From an uncultured Prevotella sp. (GTDB lineage: Bacteria; Bacteroidota; Bacteroidia; Bacteroidales; Bacteroidaceae): 32,314 nucleotides of DNA. Positions 1 through 8,033 of the stretch are shown here, in pieces (within the stretch, counting starts at the first letter, position 1; every line of letters starts with the position of its first letter). The notes under the pieces are model-generated. The model worked only from the letters and a program-made list of their open reading frames with translations, had not been told where the DNA came from and ran no database searches. The stretch spans positions 1 to 32,314 of the forward strand of contig CADBVZ010000029.1 of assembly GCA_902798285.1 (NCBI GenBank), in the 5' to 3' direction. The position numbers were made by a program, and so were the translations under genes.

Positions 1-1
1 G

Positions 2-679
2 AATTCTACCGAATTCAAAGCCGCAGACATAGGCAAGTATCTGACTGGATTTGAGGTGCTGAATCCCGATTTGGTGATTTGTCATTTAGATTCCAAGGCT
101 TCGATGCAGATTGATCTTACAATCAACAAAGGTCGTGGATACGTACCCGCTGATGAGAATCGCGAGTTCTGCACCGATGTGAATGTAATAGCAATCGATT
201 CTATTTACACTCCGATCCGTAACGTGAAGTACGCTGTTGAGCCGTATCGTGTTGAGCAGAAGACCGACTACGACAAGCTCGTGCTGGAAGTTACGACGGA
301 CGGTTCCATCCACCCGAAGGATGCACTGAAGGAGGCTGCAAAGATCCTGATCTATCACTTCATGCTGTTCTCTGACGAGAAGATCACACTTGAGACTTCA
401 GAGGCTGAGAGCAACCAGGAGTTCGATGAGGAGATCCTGCACATGCGCCAGTTGCTCAAGACACGTCTCGTTGACATGAACCTCTCTGTTCGTGCCCTCA
501 ACTGCCTCAAGGCTGCTGATGTTGAGACACTCGGCGATCTGGTACAGTACAACAAGACCGACCTCCTGAAGTTCCGCAACTTCGGTAAGAAATCGCTCAC
601 CGAGCTTGATGATTTGCTCGAGAGTCTGAATCTGTCGTTTGGAACTGATATTTCAAAGTATAAACTGGACAAAGAGTAA
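2..679 (+). CDS. rpoA: RNA polymerase alpha subunit, C-terminal part (5' end outside window)
   Basis: This is the alpha subunit of RNA polymerase, which nucleates core assembly and contacts UP elements and activators through its C-terminal domain. The frame is open from base 2, so the gene starts before the window; about 225 of the roughly 330 residues usual in this phylum are visible. The first part is the end of the N-terminal assembly domain. The helix-hairpin-helix C-terminal domain follows, with the family signature around [20 protein letters not shown] and [16 protein letters not shown]. rplQ follows after 52 bases, the usual order at the end of the ribosomal alpha operon. The identification is secure. 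Confidence 0.97.
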   Translation, partial: NSTEFKAADIGKYLTGFEVLNPDLVICHLDSKASMQIDLTINKGRGYVPADENREFCTDVNVIAIDSIYTPIRNVKYAVEPYRVEQKTDYDKLVLEVTTDGSIHPKDALKEAAKILIYHFMLFSDEKITLETSEAESNQEFDEEILHMRQLLKTRLVDMNLSVRALNCLKAADVETLGDLVQYNKTDLLKFRNFGKKSLTELDDLLESLNLSFGTDISKYKLDKE

Positions 680-731
680 CTGTAGGCACGGCCTATAAGA
701 CTCAACGCCCAATAAAAAGAAAGAAAACAAA

Positions 732-1256
732 ATGAGACATAGTAAGAAATTCAACCATCTCGGTCGTACTGCATCTCACCGTAGCTCCATGCTCGCTAAC
801 ATGGCTATCTCGCTGATCATGCACAAAAGAATCACTACGACCGTCGCAAAGGCTAAGGCCCTGAAGAAGTATGTAGAGCCCCTGATCACTAAGGCTAAGG
901 ACGACTCTACTAACTCACGCCGTGTAGTATTCAGCTACCTGCAGAACAAGGAAGCTATCAAGGAACTCTTCGGAGAGGTAGCTCAGAAGGTAGGTGACCG
1001 TCCCGGTGGATACACCCGTATCATCAAGCTCGGTACCCGTCAGGGTGATGCTGCACAGGTTTGCTTCATCGAGCTCGTAGACTTCGATCCCGAGATGGCT
1101 AAGGACACCAAGAAGAAGTCCACTCGCCGTTCTCGCAAGTCTGCTCCTAAGGCTGAGGCTGCTGCTCCTGCAGAGGCTCCTGTTGCTGAGGAGGCTAAGG
1201 CAGAGGCTCCCGCTGAGGAGGCTGCTGCTCCCGCAGAAGAGGCAAAGGCTGAATAA
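732..1256 (+). CDS. rplQ: 50S ribosomal protein L17 with Ala/Glu/Lys-rich tail
   Basis: This is ribosomal protein L17 of the large subunit. The start [20 protein letters not shown] is diagnostic, and the conserved core runs to about residue 120 ([20 protein letters not shown], then FIELVDF). The protein is 174 residues, against about 125 in E. coli. The extra tail, from about residue 125, is a basic stretch followed by repeated Ala-Pro-Glu-Glu segments, an extension commonly seen in Bacteroidota L17. It follows rpoA in the same operon and is closed by a strong hairpin terminator. Codon use is strongly biased, as expected for a highly expressed gene. Confidence 0.97.
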   Translation: MRHSKKFNHLGRTASHRSSMLANMAISLIMHKRITTTVAKAKALKKYVEPLITKAKDDSTNSRRVVFSYLQNKEAIKELFGEVAQKVGDRPGGYTRIIKLGTRQGDAAQVCFIELVDFDPEMAKDTKKKSTRRSRKSAPKAEAAAPAEAPVAEEAKAEAPAEEAAAPAEEAKAE

Positions 1257-1276
1257 TAACAACTACCTCTATATGG

Positions 1277-1308
1277 AAGTCCCGCACATTGGTGTGGGAC
1301 TTTTTTTT
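1277..1308 (+). terminator. Rho-independent terminator of the rpoA-rplQ operon
   Basis: A 10-bp stem (AGTCCCGCAC at 1278-1287 with GTGTGGGACT at 1292-1301, one G-U pair) has a four-base loop and is followed at once by a run of eight T. It lies about 20 bases after the rplQ stop. This is the clearest intrinsic terminator in the window. Confidence 0.93.
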
Positions 1309-1363
1309 GTGCCTTGTTTTTGGTGGAGTAGGGGTTTTCCTATACACTTTTCGGGTTTTTCCC

Positions 1364-1394
1364 TTGTACCGTATTTATAAAACCCTTATCTTTG
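1364..1394 (+). promoter_or_regulatory. Bacteroidota-type promoter of the glycine-zipper lipoprotein gene
   Basis: A -7 box TATCTTTG lies at 1387-1394, with TTG of a -33 box at 1364-1366 and a 20-base spacer. It falls directly before the ATG at 1422, giving a leader of about 20 bases. The -7 box overlaps a TTG that would otherwise extend the reading frame upstream, which argues for the ATG start. Confidence 0.7.
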
Positions 1395-1421
1395 CATCGT
1401 GAATTTTTAAATGATGCAGTT

Positions 1422-2141
1422 ATGAAGAAGATCATGGTTCTTTCGGTTGGCACTCTGCTACTATTTAGCAGTTGCGTTACTTATGCGGGGAGTGGAGCCG
1501 CTACAGGTGGTTGGTTTGGCTCTATCATCGGTTCTGCCGTTGGTGGTATCACTGGTGGTCCTCGTGGTAGCGATATTGGTTCGCTCATCGGTATGGCTGG
1601 CGGTGCCGTGGTTGGTGCAGCCATCGGACAGGCTGCTGACAATGCGCAGCAACAGCGACTTGAGGATTATCGTCGTCAGCGTCAGCAGCAGCGTTATGAA
1701 CAGCAGCGTTATGATGAAGGCGATGACCGTCTCTATGGCTTCGACGAGAATTTCGGCAGCACTCATGCGCCTATGGCTTATGCTACAGAGCCTTGTCTGG
1801 AGATCCGCAATCCCCGTATCGTTGATGCATCGCGTGATGGCGTGCTGACACGTGGCGAGGAGGCCAGAATGGTATTCGAGATCTATAATACCTCTACGAA
1901 GCCCGTTACCAGGGTTCTCCCTGCTGTGGCAGAGGTTACGGGTAATAAGCATATCCGCGTGTCGGAGAATGTCATGGTGGAGAGTGTTCTGCCCGGCAAG
2001 GGCATCCGCTATACGGCTGTTATCAGGGCCGACAATGGTTTGCGCGATGGCGAGGCTATATTCCGCATCAGTGTTTATCAGGGTAACAGGGAGGTGACAT
2101 CCCAAGTACGTGAATTCCGTATTATGACAAGCAAGCGATAG
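1422..2141 (+). CDS. Glycine-zipper lipoprotein with C-terminal beta domain
   Basis: This is a probable envelope lipoprotein of unknown function. The N-terminus MKKIMVLSVGTLLLFSSCVT is a signal peptide ending in a lipobox-like LFSSC. Residues of about 20-70 form a Gly/Ala-rich segment with GxxxG spacing (GSIIGSAVGGITGG, then SLIGMAGGAVVGAAIG), the glycine-zipper pattern of membrane-inserting outer-membrane proteins. A Gln/Arg-rich stretch that is probably helical follows. The last 110 or so residues (from PCLEIRNPRIVDASRDGVLT) look like an Ig-like or CARDB-like beta domain. I chose the ATG at 1422 over an in-frame TTG at 1392 because the signal peptide then starts properly and the promoter box sits on the TTG. 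It converges on rlpA. Known in outline as a glycine-zipper family; the role is not inferable. Confidence 0.82.
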   Translation: MKKIMVLSVGTLLLFSSCVTYAGSGAATGGWFGSIIGSAVGGITGGPRGSDIGSLIGMAGGAVVGAAIGQAADNAQQQRLEDYRRQRQQQRYEQQRYDEGDDRLYGFDENFGSTHAPMAYATEPCLEIRNPRIVDASRDGVLTRGEEARMVFEIYNTSTKPVTRVLPAVAEVTGNKHIRVSENVMVESVLPGKGIRYTAVIRADNGLRDGEAIFRISVYQGNREVTSQVREFRIMTSKR

Positions 2142-2160
2142 ATCATCTATCGCTTGCTTG
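2128..2160. terminator. Long palindrome carrying the stop codons of two convergent genes
   Basis: A 16-bp perfect inverted repeat (2128-2143 with 2145-2160) is centred on 2144. The stop codons of the lipoprotein gene (2139-2141) and rlpA (2147-2149, minus strand) both lie inside it, so both proteins end in Ser-Lys-Arg. It probably serves as a bidirectional terminator. The plus-strand side is followed by a T/C-rich stretch; a clear U-tract is missing on the minus side. Confidence 0.75.
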
Positions 2161-2653
2161 CTTCTTTCTTCTGTTGTTCTTTCATCTGCTCGCTGAGCAC
2201 CACCCATAGGGGCTTTTCAAGAGGGCCGTCGTTCACGCCCATCTCCAGCTCAGGCGGTTCAAAGATGTCCTCAGGCTTGAAGGGGATGATGGGCGAACTG
2301 TAATGCTCCACAATGACTGGGGCAATGCCTTGTGCGATGATGCCCAACTCGCGTGCTGCCCTTACGGAGAGGTCGATGATGCGTCCCTTGACGTACGGTC
2401 CGCGATCGGTAACCTTCACAATGACGTGATTGCCGTTGGCAGGGTTTGTAACCTTGAGTAAGGTGCCGAAGGGGTAGGTCCTGTGGGCACAAGTCAGGCT
2501 GTCGTGGTGTATTCGCTCTCCGCTGGCCGTTTTACGCCCTGTGAACTTCATGGCATAAAACGAAGCCTTACCGCTCTGAGTCTGGCCCAAAGCGGTAAAG
2601 CTGAAAAGCAGCAATGATAATGTCGTTAAGACTATCTTTCTTTCAAATAACAT
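2147..2653 (-). CDS. rlpA: RlpA-family septal ring lytic transglycosylase
   Basis: This is a member of the RlpA family of exported double-psi beta-barrel proteins, which cleave or bind denuded peptidoglycan glycan strands at division sites. A signal peptide covers about residues 1-23 (cleavage near ALGQ). The core motifs are all visible: [34 protein letters not shown] and [18 protein letters not shown]. The positions matching known catalytic residues are E46, H57 and D83 by my count. The protein is short (168 residues) and has no SPOR domain, ending in a Lys/Glu-rich tail, so it is a minimal RlpA. It lies 31 bases after gdhA on the same strand and may be cotranscribed with it. Confidence 0.9.
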   Translation of the reverse strand: MLFERKIVLTTLSLLLFSFTALGQTQSGKASFYAMKFTGRKTASGERIHHDSLTCAHRTYPFGTLLKVTNPANGNHVIVKVTDRGPYVKGRIIDLSVRAARELGIIAQGIAPVIVEHYSSPIIPFKPEDIFEPPELEMGVNDGPLEKPLWVVLSEQMKEQQKKEASKR

Positions 2654-2684
2654 TCAATGTCTAAGGGCATAGTCTTTATAGACT

Positions 2685-4025
2685 TTATACAATGCCCTGA
2701 GCCAACATAGCTTTGGCAACCTTCATGAAGCCGGCAACATTGGCACCGTTCACATAGTTAATGTAACCATTGGGTTCCTTACCGTACTTCACACACTGCT
2801 CGTGGATGCCCGACATAATCTGATGCAGACGCTGGTCAACCTCCTCGGCAGTCCAGGCCATACGCATCGAGTTCTGCGTCATCTCCAGACCAGAGGTAGC
2901 CACACCACCGGCATTCACAGCCTTACCAGGAGCAAACAGCTGACCAGCGGCGATGAACTTGTTCACAGCCTCGGCTGTGCAACCCATGTTCGATACCTCT
3001 GCTACGCACAACGGCTTCTGAGCCAGAATCTTGTCGGCATCCTCGCCGTTGAGCTCGTTCTGAGTGGCACAAGGCAGATAGATGTCGGCTTTCTGCTCCC
3101 AAGGCTTCTTGCCAGCGAAGAACTTAGAGCCGGGGAATTCCTCCTCGTAGGGCTGACATACGTCGTTGCCACTGGCGCGGAGCTCCAGCATGTATTCTAT
3201 CTTCTCTGCATCGAGACCCTCAGGATCGTAGATGTAGCCGTCAGGACCTGAGATAGTGATGACCTTGGCACCCAGCTCGGTAGCCTTCTTGGCAGCACCC
3301 CAAGCCACGTTGCCGAAGCCAGAGAGAGCCACTGTCTTACCCTTGATGTCGAGTCCGTGAGTCTCCATCATGTGGTGAACGAAATAGAGGGCACCGTAAC
3401 CTGTAGCCTCAGGACGGAGGATTGATCCGCCCCATTCCAAACCCTTACCAGTAAGGGTAGCACCATGGAACTGACTCGTCAACTTCTTGTAGTAGCCAAA
3501 CAGGTAGCCGATCTCACGGGCACCTACGCCGATATCGCCAGCGGGTACGTCCATGTCGGGGCCAATCACCTTGTAAAGCTCGCACATGAAGGCCTGACAG
3601 AACTTCATCACCTCATTGTCGCTCTTGCCACGGATTGAGAAGTCTGATCCGCCCTTACCACCGCCCATAGGCAGCGTGGTCAGTGCGTTTTTGAATGTCT
3701 GCTCGAAGCCGAGGAACTTCAGGATGCTCAGGTTTACTGAGGGGTGGAAGCGCAGACCGCCCTTGTACGGGCCGATGGCGCTGTTGAACTGCACACGGTA
3801 ACCGATGTTCACCTGTACCTCACCCTTATCGTCTACCCAGGGCACACGGAAGGTCGTGATGCGCTCAGGCTCCACGATGCGTTCTATGATCTTTGCCTTC
3901 TCGAACTCAGGATGTTGGTTGTACACGTCCTTAATGGATTCCAGCACTTCCCTTACAGCTTGTAAGTACTCCAGTTCGCCAGGATGCTTCTGCTCCAAGG
4001 CCTGCATAATTTTCTCTACTTGCAT
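2685..4025 (-). CDS. gdhA: Glutamate dehydrogenase (probably NADP-dependent)
   Basis: This enzyme interconverts 2-oxoglutarate plus ammonia and glutamate, the main ammonia assimilation step in many gut Bacteroidales. The 446-residue length and the motifs YKGGLRFHPSVNLS (about 87-100) and TTLPMGGGKGGSDF (catalytic Lys about 124) are those of hexameric bacterial GDH. The Rossmann fingerprint VALSGFGNVAWGAAKKA is also present. KGGSDF followed by GKSDNEVMKFCQ resembles the E. coli NADP enzyme; cofactor choice is inferred from this. I use the ATG giving MQVEKIMQALEQKHPGELEY; a longer frame extends to 4103, but it would cover the promoter. rlpA follows and the sulfhydrylase gene precedes on the same strand. 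Confidence 0.95.
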   Translation of the reverse strand: MQVEKIMQALEQKHPGELEYLQAVREVLESIKDVYNQHPEFEKAKIIERIVEPERITTFRVPWVDDKGEVQVNIGYRVQFNSAIGPYKGGLRFHPSVNLSILKFLGFEQTFKNALTTLPMGGGKGGSDFSIRGKSDNEVMKFCQAFMCELYKVIGPDMDVPAGDIGVGAREIGYLFGYYKKLTSQFHGATLTGKGLEWGGSILRPEATGYGALYFVHHMMETHGLDIKGKTVALSGFGNVAWGAAKKATELGAKVITISGPDGYIYDPEGLDAEKIEYMLELRASGNDVCQPYEEEFPGSKFFAGKKPWEQKADIYLPCATQNELNGEDADKILAQKPLCVAEVSNMGCTAEAVNKFIAAGQLFAPGKAVNAGGVATSGLEMTQNSMRMAWTAEEVDQRLHQIMSGIHEQCVKYGKEPNGYINYVNGANVAGFMKVAKAMLAQGIV

Positions 4026-4072
4026 AGTAATGATAAATGTTTTAAGTTTGCAATATGTTACTTTTGATGGTG

Positions 4073-4103
4073 CAAATATAGACAAATATTCGATACCCTC
4101 CAA
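4073..4103 (-). promoter_or_regulatory. Promoter of gdhA
   Basis: On the minus strand TATATTTG (4080-4073) is the -7 box and TTG (4103-4101) the -33 box, 20 bases apart. The gene start follows 48 bases after the -7 box. The -33 box lies within the loop of the inverted repeat at 4084-4121. Confidence 0.72.
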
Positions 4104-4121
4104 GGAAAGTATCGAATATTT
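4084..4121. promoter_or_regulatory. Inverted repeat over the gdhA -33 box (possible operator)
   Basis: Two perfect 13-base arms, AAATATTCGATAC at 4084-4096 and its reverse complement at 4109-4121, are separated by 12 bases. The arms flank the -33 element of gdhA and the left arm covers the spacer. No T-tract follows on the minus strand, so an operator for a dimeric regulator fits better than a terminator. This is an inference from position and symmetry. Confidence 0.5.
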
Positions 4122-4146
4122 TTGTTATAAAGTTACATTTTGTTAA

Positions 4147-4171
4147 ATTTAGGGTGCAGGGCACTCTAAAT
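4147..4171 (-). terminator. Stem-loop over the stop codon of the sulfhydrylase gene
   Basis: Eleven-base arms (4147-4157 and 4161-4171, one mismatch on the minus-strand transcript) enclose a three-base loop and include the TAG stop at 4168-4166. The following U-tract is poor, so termination would be weak. Confidence 0.4.
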
Positions 4172-5449
4172 CTTGGCCAGTGCCTGCTTGATGTCGTCGA
4201 GGATATCTTCAGCGTCCTCAATACCGACTGAGAGGCGGATCAGATCGGGTGCTACACCAGCCTCGAGCAACTGCTCGTCAGAGAGCTGGCGATGGGTATG
4301 GCTGGCGGGATGCAGCACACAGGTGCGGGCATCGGCCACGTGGGTCACAATGTTGATCATCTCCAGTGAGTCCATCCACTTGATGGCCGTCTCGCGCGTA
4401 CCTTTCAATCCAAAGGCGATAACGCCACAACTGCCGTTGGGCAGATACTTCTGCCCCAGAGCGTAGTACTTGTCGCTGGGCAGACCGCAGTAGTGCACCC
4501 AAGCCACCTTCTCGTTCTGACTCAGGAACTCGGCCACCTTCTGGGCGTTCTTGCAGTGCTGGGCCATACGCAGATGCAACGTCTGCAGACCGAGGTGCAG
4601 CAGGAATGAGTTCTGCGGACCGGGAATCGATCCCAGGTCGCGCATTAGCTGAGCCACCAGTTTCGTGGTATAACCCATCTTGCCGAAGGCCTTCACATAG
4701 GTCAGTCCGTGATAGCTCTCATCGGGCGTGCAGAGGCCGGGGAACTTCTCGGCATTAGCCAGCCAGTCGAAGTTGCCGCTGTCAACCACCACGCCGCCTA
4801 CCTGCGTAGCCAGTCCGTCCATGTACTTCGTGGTGGAGTGGGTTACGATGTCGGCACCCCACTCAAACGGACGACAGTTTACGGGTGTGGCGAAGGTGTT
4901 GTCCACGATGAGGGGCACACCGTTCTTATGGGCTATCTTGGCAAAGCGTTCAATGTCGAACACGGCGCAACCAGGGTTCGAGATGGTCTCACCAAACATG
5001 GCCTTTGTATTCGGACGGAAGGCAGCCTGAATTTCCTCGTCGCTGGCCTCCTGTGAAATGAATGTGCACTCAATGCCAAGCTTCTTCAGTGTTACGCCAA
5101 ACAGGTTGTAGGTGCCACCATAAATCTCGTTTGAGGTGATGAAGTGGTCGCCAGCCTGACAGATGTTGAAGATGGCGTAGAAATTAGCTGCCTGACCCGA
5201 TGAGGTGAGCACAGCGCCTACACCACCTTCCAGTGTAGCGATCTTGGCTGCCACAGCATCGTTGGTGGGGTTCTGCAGTCGGGTGTAGAAGTATCCCTCC
5301 TTCTCCAGGTCAAACAACTTTGCCATCTCGTCAGAGTCGTCGTACTTAAACGTGGTGCTCTGGATGATAGGCAATTCTATCGGTTCTCCGTTCTTGGCCT
5401 TGTAGCCTGCTTGTACGCAAAGCGTGCCTTGTTTCAGTTTCTTTTCCAT
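4166..5449 (-). CDS. O-acetylhomoserine sulfhydrylase (aminocarboxypropyltransferase)
   Basis: This is a PLP enzyme of the Cys/Met metabolism family that makes homocysteine from O-acetylhomoserine and sulfide, so supporting direct-sulfhydrylation methionine synthesis. The 427-residue length and the start TLCVQAGYKAKNGEPIELPI are typical of the MetY branch. YTRLQNPT (about 55-62), SSGQAA, VDNTFATP (Asp about 183) and HSTTKYMDGLATQVGG (PLP Lys about 208) are all present. The length and the inserts after the lysine favour MetY over cystathionine gamma-synthase or lyase. gdhA lies downstream with its own promoter. Confidence 0.92.
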   Translation of the reverse strand: MEKKLKQGTLCVQAGYKAKNGEPIELPIIQSTTFKYDDSDEMAKLFDLEKEGYFYTRLQNPTNDAVAAKIATLEGGVGAVLTSSGQAANFYAIFNICQAGDHFITSNEIYGGTYNLFGVTLKKLGIECTFISQEASDEEIQAAFRPNTKAMFGETISNPGCAVFDIERFAKIAHKNGVPLIVDNTFATPVNCRPFEWGADIVTHSTTKYMDGLATQVGGVVVDSGNFDWLANAEKFPGLCTPDESYHGLTYVKAFGKMGYTTKLVAQLMRDLGSIPGPQNSFLLHLGLQTLHLRMAQHCKNAQKVAEFLSQNEKVAWVHYCGLPSDKYYALGQKYLPNGSCGVIAFGLKGTRETAIKWMDSLEMINIVTHVADARTCVLHPASHTHRQLSDEQLLEAGVAPDLIRLSVGIEDAEDILDDIKQALAKI

Positions 5450-5474
5450 TGTTGTTGATGAATTAATTTGCTTG

Positions 5475-5509
5475 CAAAGTTACTAATTTTTGTTCATAAA
5501 GGGCACAAA
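5475..5509 (-). promoter_or_regulatory. Possible promoter of the sulfhydrylase gene
   Basis: The minus strand has TAACTTTG at 5482-5475 as a good -7 box. The nearest TTTG (5509-5506) is 23 bases away, longer than the usual 19-21, so the -33 assignment is doubtful. No conserved SAM riboswitch structure was seen in the short leader. Confidence 0.5.
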
Positions 5510-5540
5510 GCATGCGAAATTAAGTATTTTTTTCATATCG

Positions 5541-5575
5541 TTTGTATAGTTCGTGAATATTTTTTCTTATCTTTG
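5541..5575 (+). promoter_or_regulatory. Possible promoter of the zinc-ribbon/Pro-Glu protein gene
   Basis: TATCTTTG at 5568-5575 is a good -7 box; TTTG at 5541-5544 could be the -33 box with a long 23-base spacer. The ATG follows at 5604. Confidence 0.55.
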
Positions 5576-5603
5576 CCCCAAATAACAATAAAAACCTGTA
5601 ACG

Positions 5604-6932
5604 ATGAAGAATTGTCCCATTTGTGGTGAATTGATCGATGAGCACCTTCAGGTGTGTCCCATTTGTGGCGAAGAAACGGGCTTCCGTCAGTCGGCTCAGA
5701 GAGCGTGTCCTTTCTGTGGTGAACTGATCGATGCTGAGGCGGCTGTTTGTCCGTATTGTGGAGAGGACGTCAAGGCCGAGGCTGCATCTGCTCAAAAAGC
5801 CTGTCCGTTCTGTGGCGAGCTGATAAATGCGAATGCAGTGGTTTGTCCCATCTGTGGGGAGAGCCTTGTTCCCCAGCCCGAGCCTGAACCTGTTCCCAAA
5901 CCGATCCCAGAGCCGACTCCCGTTCCAGAACCCGAACCGATTCCCGAGCCCGAACCGATTCCTGCTCCTGAACCAGAAGTCGCTCCGATTCCTGAACCTG
6001 AACCCGAGCCCCTTCCCGAGCCGATTGCAGCTCCTGAACCTGAGCCCGAACCAATTCCTGAGCCCGAACCTTTGGTCGAGCCAGAGCCCCTTCCCGAGCC
6101 CGAACCAGAACCGATTCCTGAGCCAGAACCCGAACCTGTTCCAGAGCCGGAACCTGAACCGATTCAAGTTCCAATCCCAGAACCTGTTTCTAAGCCCATC
6201 CCAGAGCCTGAACCCATTTCGGTTCCTGCTCCTGAGCCGACTCCCGCTCCTGAGCCCGTAAAGGTCGCTCCTTCAGCTCCGACTCCTCCATCAACACCGC
6301 CGACTCCTCCACCAGCTCCAACTCCCGAGCCCGTGAAGGTTGTTCCACCGACTCCTCCTTCAACTCCGAAGCCGACTCCCAAGTCCGCCGCTAAGCCCAA
6401 GAATGGCGCCAATTTGCTCGTTGGCTTGATCGCCATGCTGCTCGTTGTTGGTGGAATCGCTGGTGGCGTGTATTATTTCCTCTTCGCCTCCAAGGCTCCG
6501 AAGCCCGAAGATCCCAATTCGGATCAGCCCGTCGTGGTACAAACCATCTCCACGACCGACGAGGCTGCCGACGACGTGGCCCCAGTGGAAACCACAGACG
6601 TATCAGAGGATTCCGAGGATATCGATCTCACGGTGCCAGCCCTTCTGGATAGCATCAAGAGTATGCTCCCCAGTGTGAAAGGCCAGCTTGTGGCCTCGTT
6701 CCCCGACGATTCGCGTGCATGCCTTTATTATGTGGCTAATAAGAAAATCTTCTGCTACGATGCACGTCAGAATATGTCTGCTCCCCTGCCTATTAAGCAT
6801 AAAGGCATCAGGATGGATATTCTCTCAGCCCGTCTGCTGGGCAACGGATCCGCCTTGCAGATCCAGGCTAAGGACATCGAGGGCAAACAGCATACCGTCA
6901 TCTGGAACACCATGACCAATAGAGAAGAGTAA
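5604..6932 (+). CDS. Triple zinc-ribbon protein with long Pro-Glu linker and one membrane segment
   Basis: This is a membrane protein of unknown function. Three zinc ribbons occupy residues 1-88, each with two CxxC knuckles (C4/C7 with C18/C21, C35/C38 with C49/C52, C67/C70 with C81/C84) and a repeated CPxCGELID pattern. Residues of about 91-265 are almost entirely Pro-Glu, Pro-Ile and Pro-Thr repeats. A single transmembrane helix follows at about 269-295 ([20 protein letters not shown]), then an acidic linker and a 100-residue C-terminal domain. There is no signal peptide, so the zinc ribbons and the linker should be cytoplasmic and the C-terminus periplasmic. The next gene, 36 bases on, also starts with a zinc ribbon. 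Repeat codons vary (GAA/GAG, CCC/CCG/CCT), so selection on the peptide is likely. Confidence 0.85.
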   Translation: MKNCPICGELIDEHLQVCPICGEETGFRQSAQRACPFCGELIDAEAAVCPYCGEDVKAEAASAQKACPFCGELINANAVVCPICGESLVPQPEPEPVPKPIPEPTPVPEPEPIPEPEPIPAPEPEVAPIPEPEPEPLPEPIAAPEPEPEPIPEPEPLVEPEPLPEPEPEPIPEPEPEPVPEPEPEPIQVPIPEPVSKPIPEPEPISVPAPEPTPAPEPVKVAPSAPTPPSTPPTPPPAPTPEPVKVVPPTPPSTPKPTPKSAAKPKNGANLLVGLIAMLLVVGGIAGGVYYFLFASKAPKPEDPNSDQPVVVQTISTTDEAADDVAPVETTDVSEDSEDIDLTVPALLDSIKSMLPSVKGQLVASFPDDSRACLYYVANKKIFCYDARQNMSAPLPIKHKGIRMDILSARLLGNGSALQIQAKDIEGKQHTVIWNTMTNREE

Positions 6933-6968
6933 AACGTCGATAATAAACAACTAAAAATTATAAAGACT

Positions 6969-7700
6969 ATGGATGATATGAAGAAATGTCCCAAGTGTGG
7001 ACAAATGGTAAAGTCAGTAGCTAAGAAGTGTCGCTATTGCGGGTACTGGTTCGAAGAGGAAGCCGCCTCTCCGCAGCCATCGGTAGCCCCTCAGCCCCAG
7101 CAGAGAGTCATCTCCATCGGCGAAGTGTTAACCGAGGGCGTTACTCTGGGCATTGCCAATTTCGTGGCCATCTTTGGTGCCATTATCCTGTGGCTCATCA
7201 CCATCTGGATTCCCTATCTCAACGTAGGCACCACTATTGCCATCAAGACCATGCCTATTGCTCTGGCCGATAATGCGAAACCCGCCGGACCCACTTACAT
7301 CTTCGATGGCAAGTATCGCAAGTACATGGGTGAGTACTTCACGCTGATTGGTCTCAAGCAGCTGTCGCTCATTCCCGCTTATCTGTTCCTCATCATTCCC
7401 GGACTCATCATCAGCCTCGGCTGGTCCATGGCCCTCTATCTGGTGTTCGATAAGCACATCTCCCCAGGCGAGGCCCTGCTGCAAAGCAATGAGAAGACGT
7501 TTGGCCATAAGATGACCCTCTTCCTCGCCGGTGCCGTGTATAATATCGGCTTCTTTGTAATCTTTGGCATCATGTATTGGATCCTGGGACTCATCAACGT
7601 AGGCTTCATCACCTTCGTCGTTATGCTGCTCCTCATCGCTGTCTACATGGTAGGCAACGTGGGCTGCATGGCCGTCCTCTATCGCAAACTTTGCAAGTAA
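6969..7700 (+). CDS. Zinc-ribbon polytopic membrane protein
   Basis: This is a small integral membrane protein of unknown function. The N-terminus has one zinc ribbon (C7/C10 and C21/C24, CPKCGQ and CRYCGY) followed by a Pro-rich linker to about residue 45. The remainder is a polytopic membrane domain with about five hydrophobic segments: around FVAIFGAIILWLITIWI, IPAYLFLIIPGLIISLGWSM, VYNIGFFVIFGIMYWILGLI and FITFVVMLLLIAVYMVG. It resembles DUF975-like or YciC-like proteins in its pattern, but I cannot assign it firmly. It probably forms an operon with the preceding zinc-ribbon gene and is closed by the hairpin at 7722-7755. Confidence 0.83.
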   Translation: MDDMKKCPKCGQMVKSVAKKCRYCGYWFEEEAASPQPSVAPQPQQRVISIGEVLTEGVTLGIANFVAIFGAIILWLITIWIPYLNVGTTIAIKTMPIALADNAKPAGPTYIFDGKYRKYMGEYFTLIGLKQLSLIPAYLFLIIPGLIISLGWSMALYLVFDKHISPGEALLQSNEKTFGHKMTLFLAGAVYNIGFFVIFGIMYWILGLINVGFITFVVMLLLIAVYMVGNVGCMAVLYRKLCK

Positions 7701-7721
7701 AATCGCGAATATAAACAAAAC

Positions 7722-7755
7722 TACCTAGGGCTCGCATCACTGCGAGCCCTAGGTA
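7722..7755. terminator. Perfect 15-bp hairpin after the zinc-ribbon gene pair
   Basis: TACCTAGGGCTCGCA (7722-7736) pairs perfectly with 7741-7755 around a TCAC loop. It lies 21 bases after the stop of the preceding gene. Stem strength suits transcription termination, but no T-run follows on either strand, so RNA protection is an alternative. Confidence 0.65.
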
Positions 7756-7793
7756 ATTACTAACAAATAACGTATGCTTTTCGCGACACTTCC

Positions 7794-8027
7794 TTGCGAC
7801 TCGCGCAGCAATCTGCGACAGAACTCTGGAACGACCTTAAATTCTGTCGCAGTGGTCCTGATGACAAGGATGTGCTCTTCAAGGTATTGCTGAATGAGCA
7901 GGAGGCCAAGTTGCCCATGGCTACTGATTGCGCGCCTTACTATCATTGGTCGGCCTTCAGGAAATGTTGCCTGAAGAAGATAGATAGTTACGAAAAGCGG
8001 AGAAAACGGCAGTTGGCCAAGAAATAA
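7794..8027 (+). CDS. Small protein of unknown family, start uncertain (possible gene remnant)
   Basis: This is an open frame of 77 codons ending KKIDSYEKRRKRQLAKK. I do not recognise it. The second half has the codon use of its neighbours and a plausible mix of residues, including W, C and H, followed by a basic tail. Its stop lies 6 bases from the stop of the convergent gene at 8034, as for a real gene. Against it, there is no ATG between the upstream stop at 7761 and an internal Met codon at 7917; only TTG at 7794 is available. The nearby ATG at 7774 is in another frame. The first half also contains an 11-bp inverted repeat. It could be a 5'-damaged pseudogene. Confidence 0.35.
   Translation: MRLAQQSATELWNDLKFCRSGPDDKDVLFKVLLNEQEAKLPMATDCAPYYHWSAFRKCCLKKIDSYEKRRKRQLAKK
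7813..7852. repeat. 11-bp inverted repeat in the small doubtful gene
   Basis: CTGCGACAGAA at 7813-7823 is the exact reverse complement of 7842-7852, with an 18-base loop. Further GCGAC copies lie just 5' (7783-7800). It may be a remnant of a repeat or an RNA structure; nothing assigns a function. Confidence 0.5.
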
Positions 8028-8033
8028 CGGAGT

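Noticed and set aside
1392-1421. Upstream TTG start for the glycine-zipper lipoprotein
   Set aside because: The TTG is within the -7 box, and the added residues would spoil the signal peptide.
4026-4103. N-terminal extension of glutamate dehydrogenase
   Set aside because: It would start in the -33 box and inverted repeat; the downstream ATG matches the family start.
5450-5520. SAM-type riboswitch before the sulfhydrylase gene
   Set aside because: The leader is short, and I see no conserved stems or terminator that would support one.
5520-6261. Long frames on both strands over the Pro-Glu repeat gene
   Set aside because: They are low-complexity shadows of the repetitive codons; only the zinc-ribbon frame has coherent domains and a promoter.
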